DNA from: Kryptolebias marmoratus | Lineage: Eukaryota > Chordata > Actinopteri > Cyprinodontiformes > Rivulidae | DNA: 64,000 bases | Reading direction: 5' to 3' | Assembly: GCF_001649575.2 (NCBI RefSeq) | Contig: NC_051446.1 | Coordinates: forward strand, 23,582,940 to 23,646,939 | Shown: positions 56,201-64,000 of the stretch, piece by piece | How the letters are laid out: each line of letters starts with the position of its first letter | Numbering within the stretch: position 1 is the first letter of the stretch | The notes under the pieces: generated by a model | Seen by the model: only the letters and a program-made list of their open reading frames with translations | Told to the model about the DNA's origin: nothing | The model's database searches: none | Made by a program: the position numbers and the translations under genes

Positions 56201-59130
56201 TGGTTGTAACGTTTTTTTGTTGCAATGATGCCCTTGTTTAATGACTTAGCTGTTTTTGTATACTTTGATTGGTAATGGTTATCTAATCTGGAAACTGCTG
56301 GTTGAAGGTATTAAACCAAAGGTGCATTTGTAAGAACAGACTGAGCAGGAAGTGTTGGTGGTTGAATATTTTTGATATTTCGGTTCGTAACGGTAGAGGC
56401 GCTACATTTAGCAGAATAATTAACTCTTCCTAGAGGAGATAATTGGTCACTCATTGCATTTAACTCTTTCCGAACTGAACATTAATTTGTTACAAATTGT
56501 AGTTTAAGCAGATTTTAAACTGATATTAGAACAATTACATAAATTGATCCATTAATCAGAAGTCCTAAATGCAAGTAAAGGCATCATATTTTAAATAAAA
56601 CCACAACAAAAACATCTAAAACACTTTTAATACCAGATATAAATGAAGGCTTTTGTTTCTTCAGGGAACCCTAAAGGAGCCATGTTGACCCATGAGAACG
56701 TGGTTGCCGACGCTGCCGGTGTCATAAAAACCTTTGAGGTGAGTCTCTTTTTAACACCTTAGCTCTTGTGGTTTTTGGTTCAGCTCATCAGATCCTCCAC
56801 TCCTCAGTCCTCCGTCACGCCATCGACTGAGGACGTCAGCATTTCCTTCCTGCCTTTAGCTCACATGTTTGAGAGAATCGTGCAGGTAGGAGCCGAACAC
56901 CAGCGAGCTCAGATCTCTAATCCTCGCCGTGAGGATGTGTTTGAGATGTTTTCTGTGCAACGTAGACGGTGGTCTTCGGAGCCGGGGCCAGAGTGGGGTT
57001 CTTCCAGGGGGACATTCGGCTGTTACCCGACGACATGAAAAACCTGCAGCCCACCATTTTCCCGGTGGTGCCTCGGCTTCTCAACCGCGTGTACGACAAG
57101 GTTGGTCGTCTGCTTTAAAAAAAAAAAACACCCAAAACTTGATAATGATTGAATTCAGCACTTTTTTTTGTTTATCTCCAGGTTCAGAGCGGAGCCACGA
57201 CTGCGTTCAAAAAATGGCTGCTGAACTTTGCCGTGCAGAGGAAGTGCGCCGAGGTGAAGGAGGGCATCGTCAGGAAGAACAGCATCTGGGACAAACTCGT
57301 CTTCAACAAAGTGCAGGTGCTGGTTCCGTCCAAACAAACCGATCGGTTTAGTCCTGTCTGGTTTGTGGGTCTACATTCTCTGATCCTTGACTCAGGAGTC
57401 TCTCGGAGGCCGTGTGAGGATCATGGTGACCGGGGCGGCGCCCATATCGCCGTCTGTCCTCAGCTTCCTCAGAGCTGCTCTGGGCTGCCAGGTAACAAAC
57501 ACCAACAAGGCATCTTTTCTTTAAAGTGACACAAAAGGGTGTTAATGATTTGGTTTGGTTGGACCTTTGACATCCACACATTTTTAGTTTTCAGTCTGTC
57601 TGCATCTTATTAGAATATTTATGCTTTACTCACTCCAACATCTCTGTAACGAGACACTTATGCTGCTTTATTTTGGTAAAATCTGACAGGTTTCAGATTT
57701 ATAATGGTCTTTAAATAATTCCTGGTATGTTTTTGACACAAACTTTCCTCACAAATGAAGCCTCAAATTTCACAAAAAAGATGAATTAATAAAAATTTGG
57801 TCACATTTTTTTGCCAGAAATGATAATGAAGACAAGAAGACCGTGATTTAAGTTCCATTAAATCATTACAAAAAGGTCAGTCGATAAATCTCAGGGAAGA
57901 GACGAATCCAAGCAGCAGAATCGAACCGAAGATTGTCAGAATGTCCTTTTATTTTTTTAAAACAAAGCTCATCTAAAGGCCTCATCATAACTGGAAAGCT
58001 GCATCAAAATACAACCAGACATGTAAAGTACAGGACAACTCCGCCTCCTAATGAGGACCTGTCAGTAAATCTGATTTTTCCAGAACTTTAACTGCACGGC
58101 TGTGGATTTCACACACATCCAGCTGGTTTTATACAGAAGTGGAAAAACAAGCTGAAAATAATCACTTGACCTACTATGGCCTATAAAAACATGCAGTTTA
58201 GGTTGCTTCATGACTTCTTTACTGGCCTCCTTTTTACGACAAACGCACACCAGTCGTTTATGATAGCGGCTCAGATGGAAGGTTTGTTTTAGATCAGCGG
58301 TGAGGAAGTTAATAACTTCAACTAATAAAATCTGGATTCTTTAACCTCAATTTTAGCCTCTGATTTAATTCGTCTTGACTCCGTTTCCAAATCAATCATG
58401 AAGTTTGAACCTTAGTAACCCCTGACTGACACCGGTACGTTAATGTTTGGGTTTTGGGGGGAATATAAGGTTAAAGGACTGATTTCTTGTCTTATTGACC
58501 GCGTGGCACTCTCAGATCTTCGAGGCGTACGGTCAGACGGAGTGTGCGGCCGCCTGCACCTTCACCATGCCAGGAGATCCCTCTTCAGGTAGAGATCTGC
58601 ACCGCAGGGCTGCTTCCTCCCCTCTTCAGCTTCATTACAGCCGATTTTTAATCTGTCAGAATCAGTGGAGTGAGGAAAGTCTTCTCTTTTTCCAGGTCAC
58701 GTTGGCGTTCCTCTGCCCTGTAATTTTCTGAAGCTGGTTGACGTTGAAGAAATGAACTACTTTGCCTCAAATGGTGAAGGAGAGGTGCGTTCAAGTGCTG
58801 CAGAAGGTTCCTCTGATATTAAACTGTCTCTGTTGCAAACTAATTTAAACCACTTCCAGAATGCTGGTTAATATGAATCCAAATCTGAACAAACCGAAGG
58901 TTTTTGTTTAAAGCAAATAAACATACGGACCCACTTAAAAGTCTAGAATTATAACCATCTTTAAGGTAAGTTCTGAGTTTTAAATAAAGGCCCATCTTCC
59001 TTTTTGTTCCCAGGTTTGCATCAAGGGTACAAACGTGTTCAAAGGCTATCTGAAAGACCCGGAGAAGACCGCAGAGGCTCTGGATAAAGATGGTTGGCTC
59101 CACACCGGGGATATTGGAAAATGGCTTCCA
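53216..59130 (+). CDS. acsl5: long-chain acyl-CoA synthetase 5, 3' part beyond window
   Basis: This enzyme activates long-chain fatty acids to acyl-CoA with ATP at mitochondrial and ER membranes. Visible exons: 53216-53371, 53458-53569, 54002-54066, 54719-54820, 54898-54997, 55220-55398, 55478-55510, 55605-55656, 56665-56738, 56808-56885, 56966-57100, 57182-57316, 57396-57491, 58516-58588, 58696-58784, 59014-59130. They join in phase to 532 residues of an expected ~680. Seen are an N-terminal hydrophobic anchor ([18 protein letters not shown]), the P-loop [24 protein letters not shown], the motif YGQTE and [35 protein letters not shown] and [11 protein letters not shown] are nearly the human ACSL5 text. 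The start has a strong context (GCGCCACCATGG) just after a splice acceptor, so the first exon is partly untranslated. The donor after 57316 (GTGCTG) is weak. The last exons lie to the right of a LINE. Confidence 0.93.
54211..54350 (+). repeat. partial dispersed repeat (AAGATGGC family, 3' part)
   Basis: TTTTTACAGATCTTGAGCTA followed by ACAAGATCTTAGTTTAAAAC matches the end part of the monomers at 34205-34690. The front half is missing. It lies in acsl5 intron 3. Confidence 0.4.
54459..54530. repeat. two tandem perfect AT palindromes
   Basis: The palindrome ATTATTATATATAATAAT, extended by A-runs on the left and T-runs on the right, occurs twice (54461-54490 and 54501-54528), with start points 40 bases apart and GGATCTGTT between them. 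It lies in acsl5 intron 3. Confidence 0.9.
55657..56664. other. acsl5 intron 8
   Basis: No coding signal. A short stretch near 56050-56110 (GTGGTCTGGACCCCTCTGTG) resembles text at 40690-40710 in gucy2g intron DNA and may be a decayed dispersed repeat. Confidence 0.35.
57492..58515. other. acsl5 intron 13, nothing identified
   Basis: AT-rich intron between the exons ending ALGCQ and starting IFEAYGQTE. No gene or repeat was recognised. Confidence 0.4.
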
Positions 59131-59668
59131 GTAAGAGAACTTCTCTTGTTTTGTTTTCTCTTTTTATAAAATAAGTCAAAACAGGCTTAATGTGCAGCAC
59201 AACCTGAATAAACTCAGACTCCTGCACCAGATGTCTGGATCAGCCCTCGGCTCTCTGCAGGTTTTCTGTTTTGCAAGATGAAATTTAAAGCGACGCTTTG
59301 GAAAGAGGGACGAAGTTCTCTGAAAGTTGGACACTTTTTGTTGCTAAATGCTCAACGCTTTGCTTTATGAGAAGTCAAAGGATTTATGAACGAAGGCGCT
59401 GAACATTTAGACGTTTTAATAAATGTTTTTTTCTTTAACCTAACAGGATGTGCGCCTCAAACTGAATCGTGGCTCGCTTCTTGGAAACGTGTATATATTT
59501 CCTTGTTGAAATTATGTTGAATCAAAACCTAGATTTCCGGGGGGTTCTCAACATGGCGCCGTAGGAGTAGGTCGTGTCCGGGAGAGCTGGTGCAGGAATT
59601 TGCTAATAAATTTATTTAACCCCGCTAGACACGACAGCTCCAAATTTTAAGAGGCGTACTATCATAAG

Positions 59669-60580
59669 ATGAGCATTAACAATTATTTTTTGAGACAGTC
59701 CGACGCGATGCCACGTAAAAAGAACCAAATCACTGATGCTCCCGAAGCGTGTGCACAACAAGCTAGCATAGTAGCAGTGGAGGCTAGCGCGGAGACCCAG
59801 GCTGGAGCTGCTGCCACTCCACAAACACTCCGCGGGGCAGTGGACGAAATAACGGCAAACATTTCCAGGGTCATTGATGAGAAGCTGGGCCCGATATCGG
59901 AGTTACTGGCGAAGCACAGTAACACACTTGACAACCACGAGGAAAGGTTAACTGAGGCTGAGCAAAGAATTTCGGCGCTGGAGGATGCCGCTGACCCCGT
60001 GAACGCCAAGCTCAAAGCTCTGGAGGAGATGGTGGATAAACTAGCTGAGCGGGCTGACGACCTCGAGAACAGAGGGAGGAGGAAGAACATCCGTATCCTC
60101 GGATTACCGGAGGATGTGGAGGGGACTGACCCCACCGGCTTCTTCGGGTCCTGGCTTCCCGAGGTGCTGCGCATTGACACGAAGACGGGGCGTATAAAGC
60201 TGGAAAGAGCGCATCGCACGCTGGCTCCCAAGCCCTCTCCCACTCAGAGACCGAGACCGGTGCTTGTGCGGTTTCACAACTATCAGGATAAACAGCGTGT
60301 GATGAATGCGTCTTTTGAGCTGGGAAGGAAAAACCAAGCGGTGACACACGGGGATTCTACAGTGATGTTTTTCCAGGATTTGTCGGCTGCTGTTCTCCGC
60401 AAAAGGAAGGCATATGACGCGGTAAAAAAGCAGCTCAAGTCACTCGGCGCAGAATACAGGCAGATTTACCCTGCTTTACTGAAGGTAACCTTTCGCGGAT
60501 CAACCAAAGTGTTTAATAACCCTCCTGAGGTGGAGCGCTACGTCAGTACCCTTGAGGACACCCCGCTTCTCGGTGAGTGA
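59669..60580 (+). CDS. LINE-1 ORF1-like RNA-binding protein
   Basis: A complete 303-residue protein of the L1 ORF1p (Transposase_22) type, which coats element RNA and acts as a nucleic-acid chaperone. A disordered Ala/Glu-rich head comes first. A heptad-rich coiled coil (about residues 55-140, LDNHEERLTEAEQRISALED and onwards) would form a trimer. Next is the RRM-like core opening with RRKNIRILGLPED (about 146-158), with ERAHRT and RPRPVLVRFHNYQDK, and then a C-terminal domain ending STLEDTPLLGE. Order and length fit the family. A second in-frame ATG lies 13 codons in (MPRKKNQ) and may be the true start. Confidence 0.88.
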   Translation: MSINNYFLRQSDAMPRKKNQITDAPEACAQQASIVAVEASAETQAGAAATPQTLRGAVDEITANISRVIDEKLGPISELLAKHSNTLDNHEERLTEAEQRISALEDAADPVNAKLKALEEMVDKLAERADDLENRGRRKNIRILGLPEDVEGTDPTGFFGSWLPEVLRIDTKTGRIKLERAHRTLAPKPSPTQRPRPVLVRFHNYQDKQRVMNASFELGRKNQAVTHGDSTVMFFQDLSAAVLRKRKAYDAVKKQLKSLGAEYRQIYPALLKVTFRGSTKVFNNPPEVERYVSTLEDTPLLGE

Positions 60581-60993
60581 TTTTGGGGCTACACCGGATA
60601 GCTGCTCGGCCGAGCGGCGGACTGTTTGGACTGTCTTATAACACGTGAGTAGGCTGATGGATGTAAACTGTATTTAAACTGGAGTACTAAGCTACCGATA
60701 ACTTTGATTACCTAGTAGGGACATATAAGCCATGCTTTCCTGCATCCTGGACAGATGTATCTTTTTGTTCCGTTAGAGAGCCTTTTCACTCGAACTTCTC
60801 TTAGATTAAGAGTGGGACAGTGTTTACGTTCGTGCCAATGTTTGGCGAAGTGTACTTTAGCGACACTTTTTTTTGTTGTTTCTGGTTGTTTGTATTGTGT
60901 TATATCTGGCCATATGTTTATTTGTATGATTCCTTACTTTTTATAAGTGATGCTCAGGTGTCCGGGTAATGTCTTATTTTATAGTTTACTATC

Positions 60994-63900
60994 ATGTCAG
61001 GTTTGAAATTATGCACTTGGAATGTGAAAGGGATACATACACCTGTTAAACGAAAAAAGGTTTTAAATTATCTGAAGAGAGAAGGTGTACAGATAGCATT
61101 ATTGCAGGAGACTCATTTAAGTGACATTGAGCACCTAAAACTTCAAATGGGAGGTTTTGGACAGGTTTACTATTCATCTTTTACATCACGAAGTAGGGGA
61201 GTGGCTATTTTAGTACAGAAGAATGTGCCTTTTAAAATTTTGGACTGTATAAAGGACGCAAGGGGATGTTATGTGATTGTGAAAGGGCTGCTTTATGGAG
61301 AAGAAATTGTTATATTGAATGTCTACAACCCACCTGGTTTTCCAGTTGATCTTTTAACTACTGTGTTCTCTAAAGTTGTAAATCTTGGCGTCATGCAGAC
61401 ACTTATAGGGGGAGACCTTAATTGTCATTTACATCCCATTATAGACAAGTCCCCTCCTGGTAAATTGTCACCATCTTCTCATGCTAAGATTGTCAATGCA
61501 TTTTGTGATGATATGGACTATGTAGACGTATGGCGAGCTCAACATCTAACAGTTAAGGAATACACATTCTTTTCAAATGTATCCAGAGCCTACACTAGAA
61601 TTGACTATTTCTTACTCCCTAAACTTTTGTTAAGTTCAGTCACCTCCAGCTCTATAGGCCCAATAGCTGTTTCTGACCATGCTGCGGTATTTATACAGTA
61701 TACTTTTACAAATCCTGCAAACCCAACTAGATTTTGGAGGCTTAACCCCTCTATTCTGGCAGACCAAAAGTTTTTGTCTTATTTCAAAGAGGAATTTGAA
61801 CTGTTTCTGTTAAGTAATTTACCCTCAACAGACAATCCATCATTATTGTGGGAAACATCTAAAGCCGTTTCTAGAGGTCTTATTATATCCTATACATCCA
61901 TCAAGAGACGTAGGCAGGCTGAGCAAAGGAAGATCTTGGAGTCAAAATTAAAGCGGGCTGAGAGAGAATACGTCACACGTTCATCTGCACAAAAACTTAA
62001 AGAGATAACTGCACTTCGTTCTGCCTTGGACACACTACTGACTAGAGAAGCGGAAATTCAGATCAGATTTGCAAGACAAAAAATGTATGAACATGGAGAT
62101 AAAGCAGGGAAATATTTGGCATATTTAACAAAGAAAAAGGCAGACTCCCAAACTATCTCTTCTGTCATAGATGACCAGGGAAAGCAAACTTTTGAAACTG
62201 CTAACATCAATAATACATTTAGGATTTTTTATGAAAACCTATATAAATCAGAACTACAGCCCAACGCAACTGAGAAAATGGATAAGTTTTTCTCCTCTCT
62301 TAAGCTCCCTTGTCTATCTGAGGACCAGAAAATTAGTCTTGATGCACCTATATCTAAAAATGAAGTGCTGGATGCAATTAAAGGGCTCCAATCTGGCAAG
62401 TCTCCTGGCCCGGATGGACTTGGTGTGGAATATTACAAAGAGTTTCAGAACCTCTTAATTGACCCTCTTTTAAATATGTTTAATGACTCTTTTATGAAAG
62501 GGACACTACCGCAATCCCTGAGAGAGGCAAATATCTCTTTAATTTTAAAGAAGGGTAAGCCCCCGGAAGACTGTGCGTCGTATAGACCCATTTCTCTTTT
62601 GAATGTTGACTTAAAGATTTTGTCTAAAATTTTAGCCACGCGACTAGAACGTTTGTTACCTATTTTAGTTAATGAAGACCAAACTGGATTTATTAAAGGT
62701 CGTAACTCTTATAATAATATGCGTCGGCTGCTAAACACCATCCAGTTTTTTCAGGAAAAATCAGTGAATGGTCTTGTGCTTTCTCTGGACGCAGAGAAAG
62801 CATTTGACCGTGTGGAATTATCATACCTGTTTTATACATTGCATAACTTTGGTCTGGGAGAAAATTTTACAAACTGGGTGAAACTTCTGTATAAAAATCC
62901 TTTGTCAGCTGTGCTCACAAATGGTTTACGATCTCCTTACTTTAGTGTTTTAAGAGGTACGAAACAGGGCTGTCCTCTCTCGCCTCTGCTGTTTGCCCTT
63001 GCAATAGAGCCCTTAGCCGAAGCTATTAGGTCTAATAAAGATATAACTGGTCTCAATGTTGCGGATAGAGAGCATAAGATCACTCTTTACGCTGACGATG
63101 TTCTAATTGTAGTGACTAAGCCAACGGTGTCTATTCCTTGTTTGATTGAGACAATAGATCTGTTTAGCCAATTCTCTGGCTATAAAATAAATTTTAGTAA
63201 ATCGGAAGCCATGCCCTTGGGCACCCTGAAACAAATACCTGTGAGGCCCTTCCCATTTAAATGGTCACCAGAGGGTTTTATTTATCTTGGAATACATATT
63301 ACACCAAAATTCGACCAAATGTATAAAGCCAATTTCTCACCCCTGTTTGAACGCATTCGGCTAGACCTAGAGAGATGGAATACTCTTCCCATATCCTGGA
63401 TGGGCCGAATTGCTCTTTTAAAAATGAATGTTCTTCCTAGACTACTCTACCCAATACAAATGGTCCCAGTTATGTTTTCTCATAAATCCCTAAAACAATT
63501 AAACAGTTGGTTTAGCTCCTTTATATGGTCCAAAAGAAAAGCACGTCTTAAAATAGCCACATTATGTCGCTCGTCAGTGGAAGGGGGTACTGACCTCCCA
63601 GATATTCGAAACTACCAACTCAGTGTTCACTTACGCATCATGGCTGATTGGATACGTAATAAGCCTACTTCTCTCTGGCTTGATATTGAAAGTTCGATGT
63701 CTGACTGTCCCTTAAAATCACTTCTTTTTCTAAAAAAGGTGGAATCCCTTAAATCAGTTTGTACCAATCCAATTACGATGTCCACAGCTACAGCATGGCG
63801 AACTATAAGAAAACTAGAGGGTAGGTCTCAAAAAACTTCGGTCTTTACTCCAATATGTGGAAATCCCGACTTTCTACCTGGAATAATGGATAATAACTTT

Positions 63901-64000
63901 AAAAGATGGATTGAAAAGGGAATATCTAAATTACATGACCTATTTGAGGGATCTACCTTGATGTCATTTACTCAATTGACTGAAAAATACAATGTTTCAA
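60994..64000 (+). CDS. LINE-1 ORF2-like endonuclease/reverse transcriptase, partial at window end
   Basis: Open for 1002 codons to the window edge without a stop. The N-terminal apurinic/apyrimidinic endonuclease carries LCTWNVKG (N10), LLQETH (E39), VYNPPG (Y111), GGDLNC (D141, N143), YTRIDYFLL (D204) and SDH (D228, H229), so every active-site residue is present. The reverse transcriptase carries SPGPDGL, YRPISLLN, LDAEKAFDRV (D599), GTKQGCPLSP and YADDVL (D701, D702), again with the complete catalytic triad. The region after residue 740 (YLGIHI, WMGRIALLKMNVLPRLLYP) is the thumb and C-terminal segment typical of L1/Tx1. The usual length is about 1250 residues, so roughly 250 residues plus the 3' tail lie beyond the window. 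The start ATG is the first in frame (MSGLKLCTWN). Confidence 0.93.
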   Translation, partial: MSGLKLCTWNVKGIHTPVKRKKVLNYLKREGVQIALLQETHLSDIEHLKLQMGGFGQVYYSSFTSRSRGVAILVQKNVPFKILDCIKDARGCYVIVKGLLYGEEIVILNVYNPPGFPVDLLTTVFSKVVNLGVMQTLIGGDLNCHLHPIIDKSPPGKLSPSSHAKIVNAFCDDMDYVDVWRAQHLTVKEYTFFSNVSRAYTRIDYFLLPKLLLSSVTSSSIGPIAVSDHAAVFIQYTFTNPANPTRFWRLNPSILADQKFLSYFKEEFELFLLSNLPSTDNPSLLWETSKAVSRGLIISYTSIKRRRQAEQRKILESKLKRAEREYVTRSSAQKLKEITALRSALDTLLTREAEIQIRFARQKMYEHGDKAGKYLAYLTKKKADSQTISSVIDDQGKQTFETANINNTFRIFYENLYKSELQPNATEKMDKFFSSLKLPCLSEDQKISLDAPISKNEVLDAIKGLQSGKSPGPDGLGVEYYKEFQNLLIDPLLNMFNDSFMKGTLPQSLREANISLILKKGKPPEDCASYRPISLLNVDLKILSKILATRLERLLPILVNEDQTGFIKGRNSYNNMRRLLNTIQFFQEKSVNGLVLSLDAEKAFDRVELSYLFYTLHNFGLGENFTNWVKLLYKNPLSAVLTNGLRSPYFSVLRGTKQGCPLSPLLFALAIEPLAEAIRSNKDITGLNVADREHKITLYADDVLIVVTKPTVSIPCLIETIDLFSQFSGYKINFSKSEAMPLGTLKQIPVRPFPFKWSPEGFIYLGIHITPKFDQMYKANFSPLFERIRLDLERWNTLPISWMGRIALLKMNVLPRLLYPIQMVPVMFSHKSLKQLNSWFSSFIWSKRKARLKIATLCRSSVEGGTDLPDIRNYQLSVHLRIMADWIRNKPTSLWLDIESSMSDCPLKSLLFLKKVESLKSVCTNPITMSTATAWRTIRKLEGRSQKTSVFTPICGNPDFLPGIMDNNFKRWIEKGISKLHDLFEGSTLMSFTQLTEKYNVS

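Larger units (their letters stand above)
59535..64000 (+). mobile_element. L1-type LINE, 5' end and both ORFs present, 3' end outside window
   Basis: The element seems to begin near TTCCGGGGGGTTCTCAACATG, as fish L1-like 5' untranslated regions often do. A ~130-base leader, ORF1 (59669-60580), a 413-base spacer and ORF2 (from 60994) follow in the usual L1 order. No stop or frameshift interrupts either frame within the window. The element lies in the same direction as acsl5, in the intron after 59130. The 5' border is judged by eye; the target-site duplication cannot be seen because the 3' end is missing. Confidence 0.85.

Noticed and set aside
62171..62639. Small open frames on both strands inside the LINE
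   Set aside because: They are shadows of ORF2, which is open in another frame through this whole interval.

Overview
The window is a piece of a ray-finned fish (teleost) nuclear genome. The evidence is split genes with GT-AG introns whose products match vertebrate single-copy genes, a vertebrate tRNA-Cys, and a dense load of repeats typical of teleosts: L1-, RTE- and other LINE-like pieces, a Tc1-like relic, MITEs and (ATCC)n tails. It looks percomorph-like, but the species cannot be named from sequence alone. One assembly gap of N lies at 21979-22500.

Layout. A tRNA-Cys gene sits at 360-431. A 13-exon plexin-domain-containing gene (plxdc1-like) occupies 18711 down to 2207 on the minus strand; its signal-peptide exon is separated from exon 2 by a ~10.9 kb repeat-filled intron. 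From 18.7 to 26.4 kb is intergenic DNA with LINE debris, the gap, an (AT)n run and a 16-bp minisatellite. A four-exon TATA-promoter gene for a compact Dickkopf-family secreted protein lies at 26629-28132 (+). A MITE and an internally deleted RTE-like LINE follow. tectb (beta-tectorin, ZP domain, 10 exons) is at 32194-36325 (+). It converges on gucy2g (receptor guanylyl cyclase, 22 coding exons, 48301 down to 37755, -). acsl5 (long-chain acyl-CoA synthetase) starts at 53216 (+); 16 coding exons are visible and the gene runs off the right edge. Its intron after 59130 contains an L1-type LINE with ORF1 complete and ORF2 open to the last base of the window.

Functions. The order tectb - gucy2g - acsl5 is the same as TECTB - GUCY2GP - ACSL5 on human 10q25.2 (recalled knowledge), which supports orthology. 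GUCY2G is a pseudogene in human but is complete here. The genes do not form one pathway: plxdc1 (type I membrane receptor), the Dickkopf-like factor (secreted, probably Wnt-related), beta-tectorin (inner-ear extracellular matrix), a membrane guanylyl cyclase and a lipid-activating enzyme are simply neighbours. No prokaryotic-type system, CRISPR array or integrated virus was seen. The most notable items are the apparently intact LINE inside acsl5, a 144-bp tandem repeat carrying nuclear-receptor DR1 sites in a gucy2g intron, a short duplicated exon fragment downstream of the Dickkopf-like gene, a GC-AG intron in gucy2g, and a possible 64-codon in-frame exon extension in plxdc1. Exon joins were made by eye from reading phase, splice consensus and recalled family sequences.
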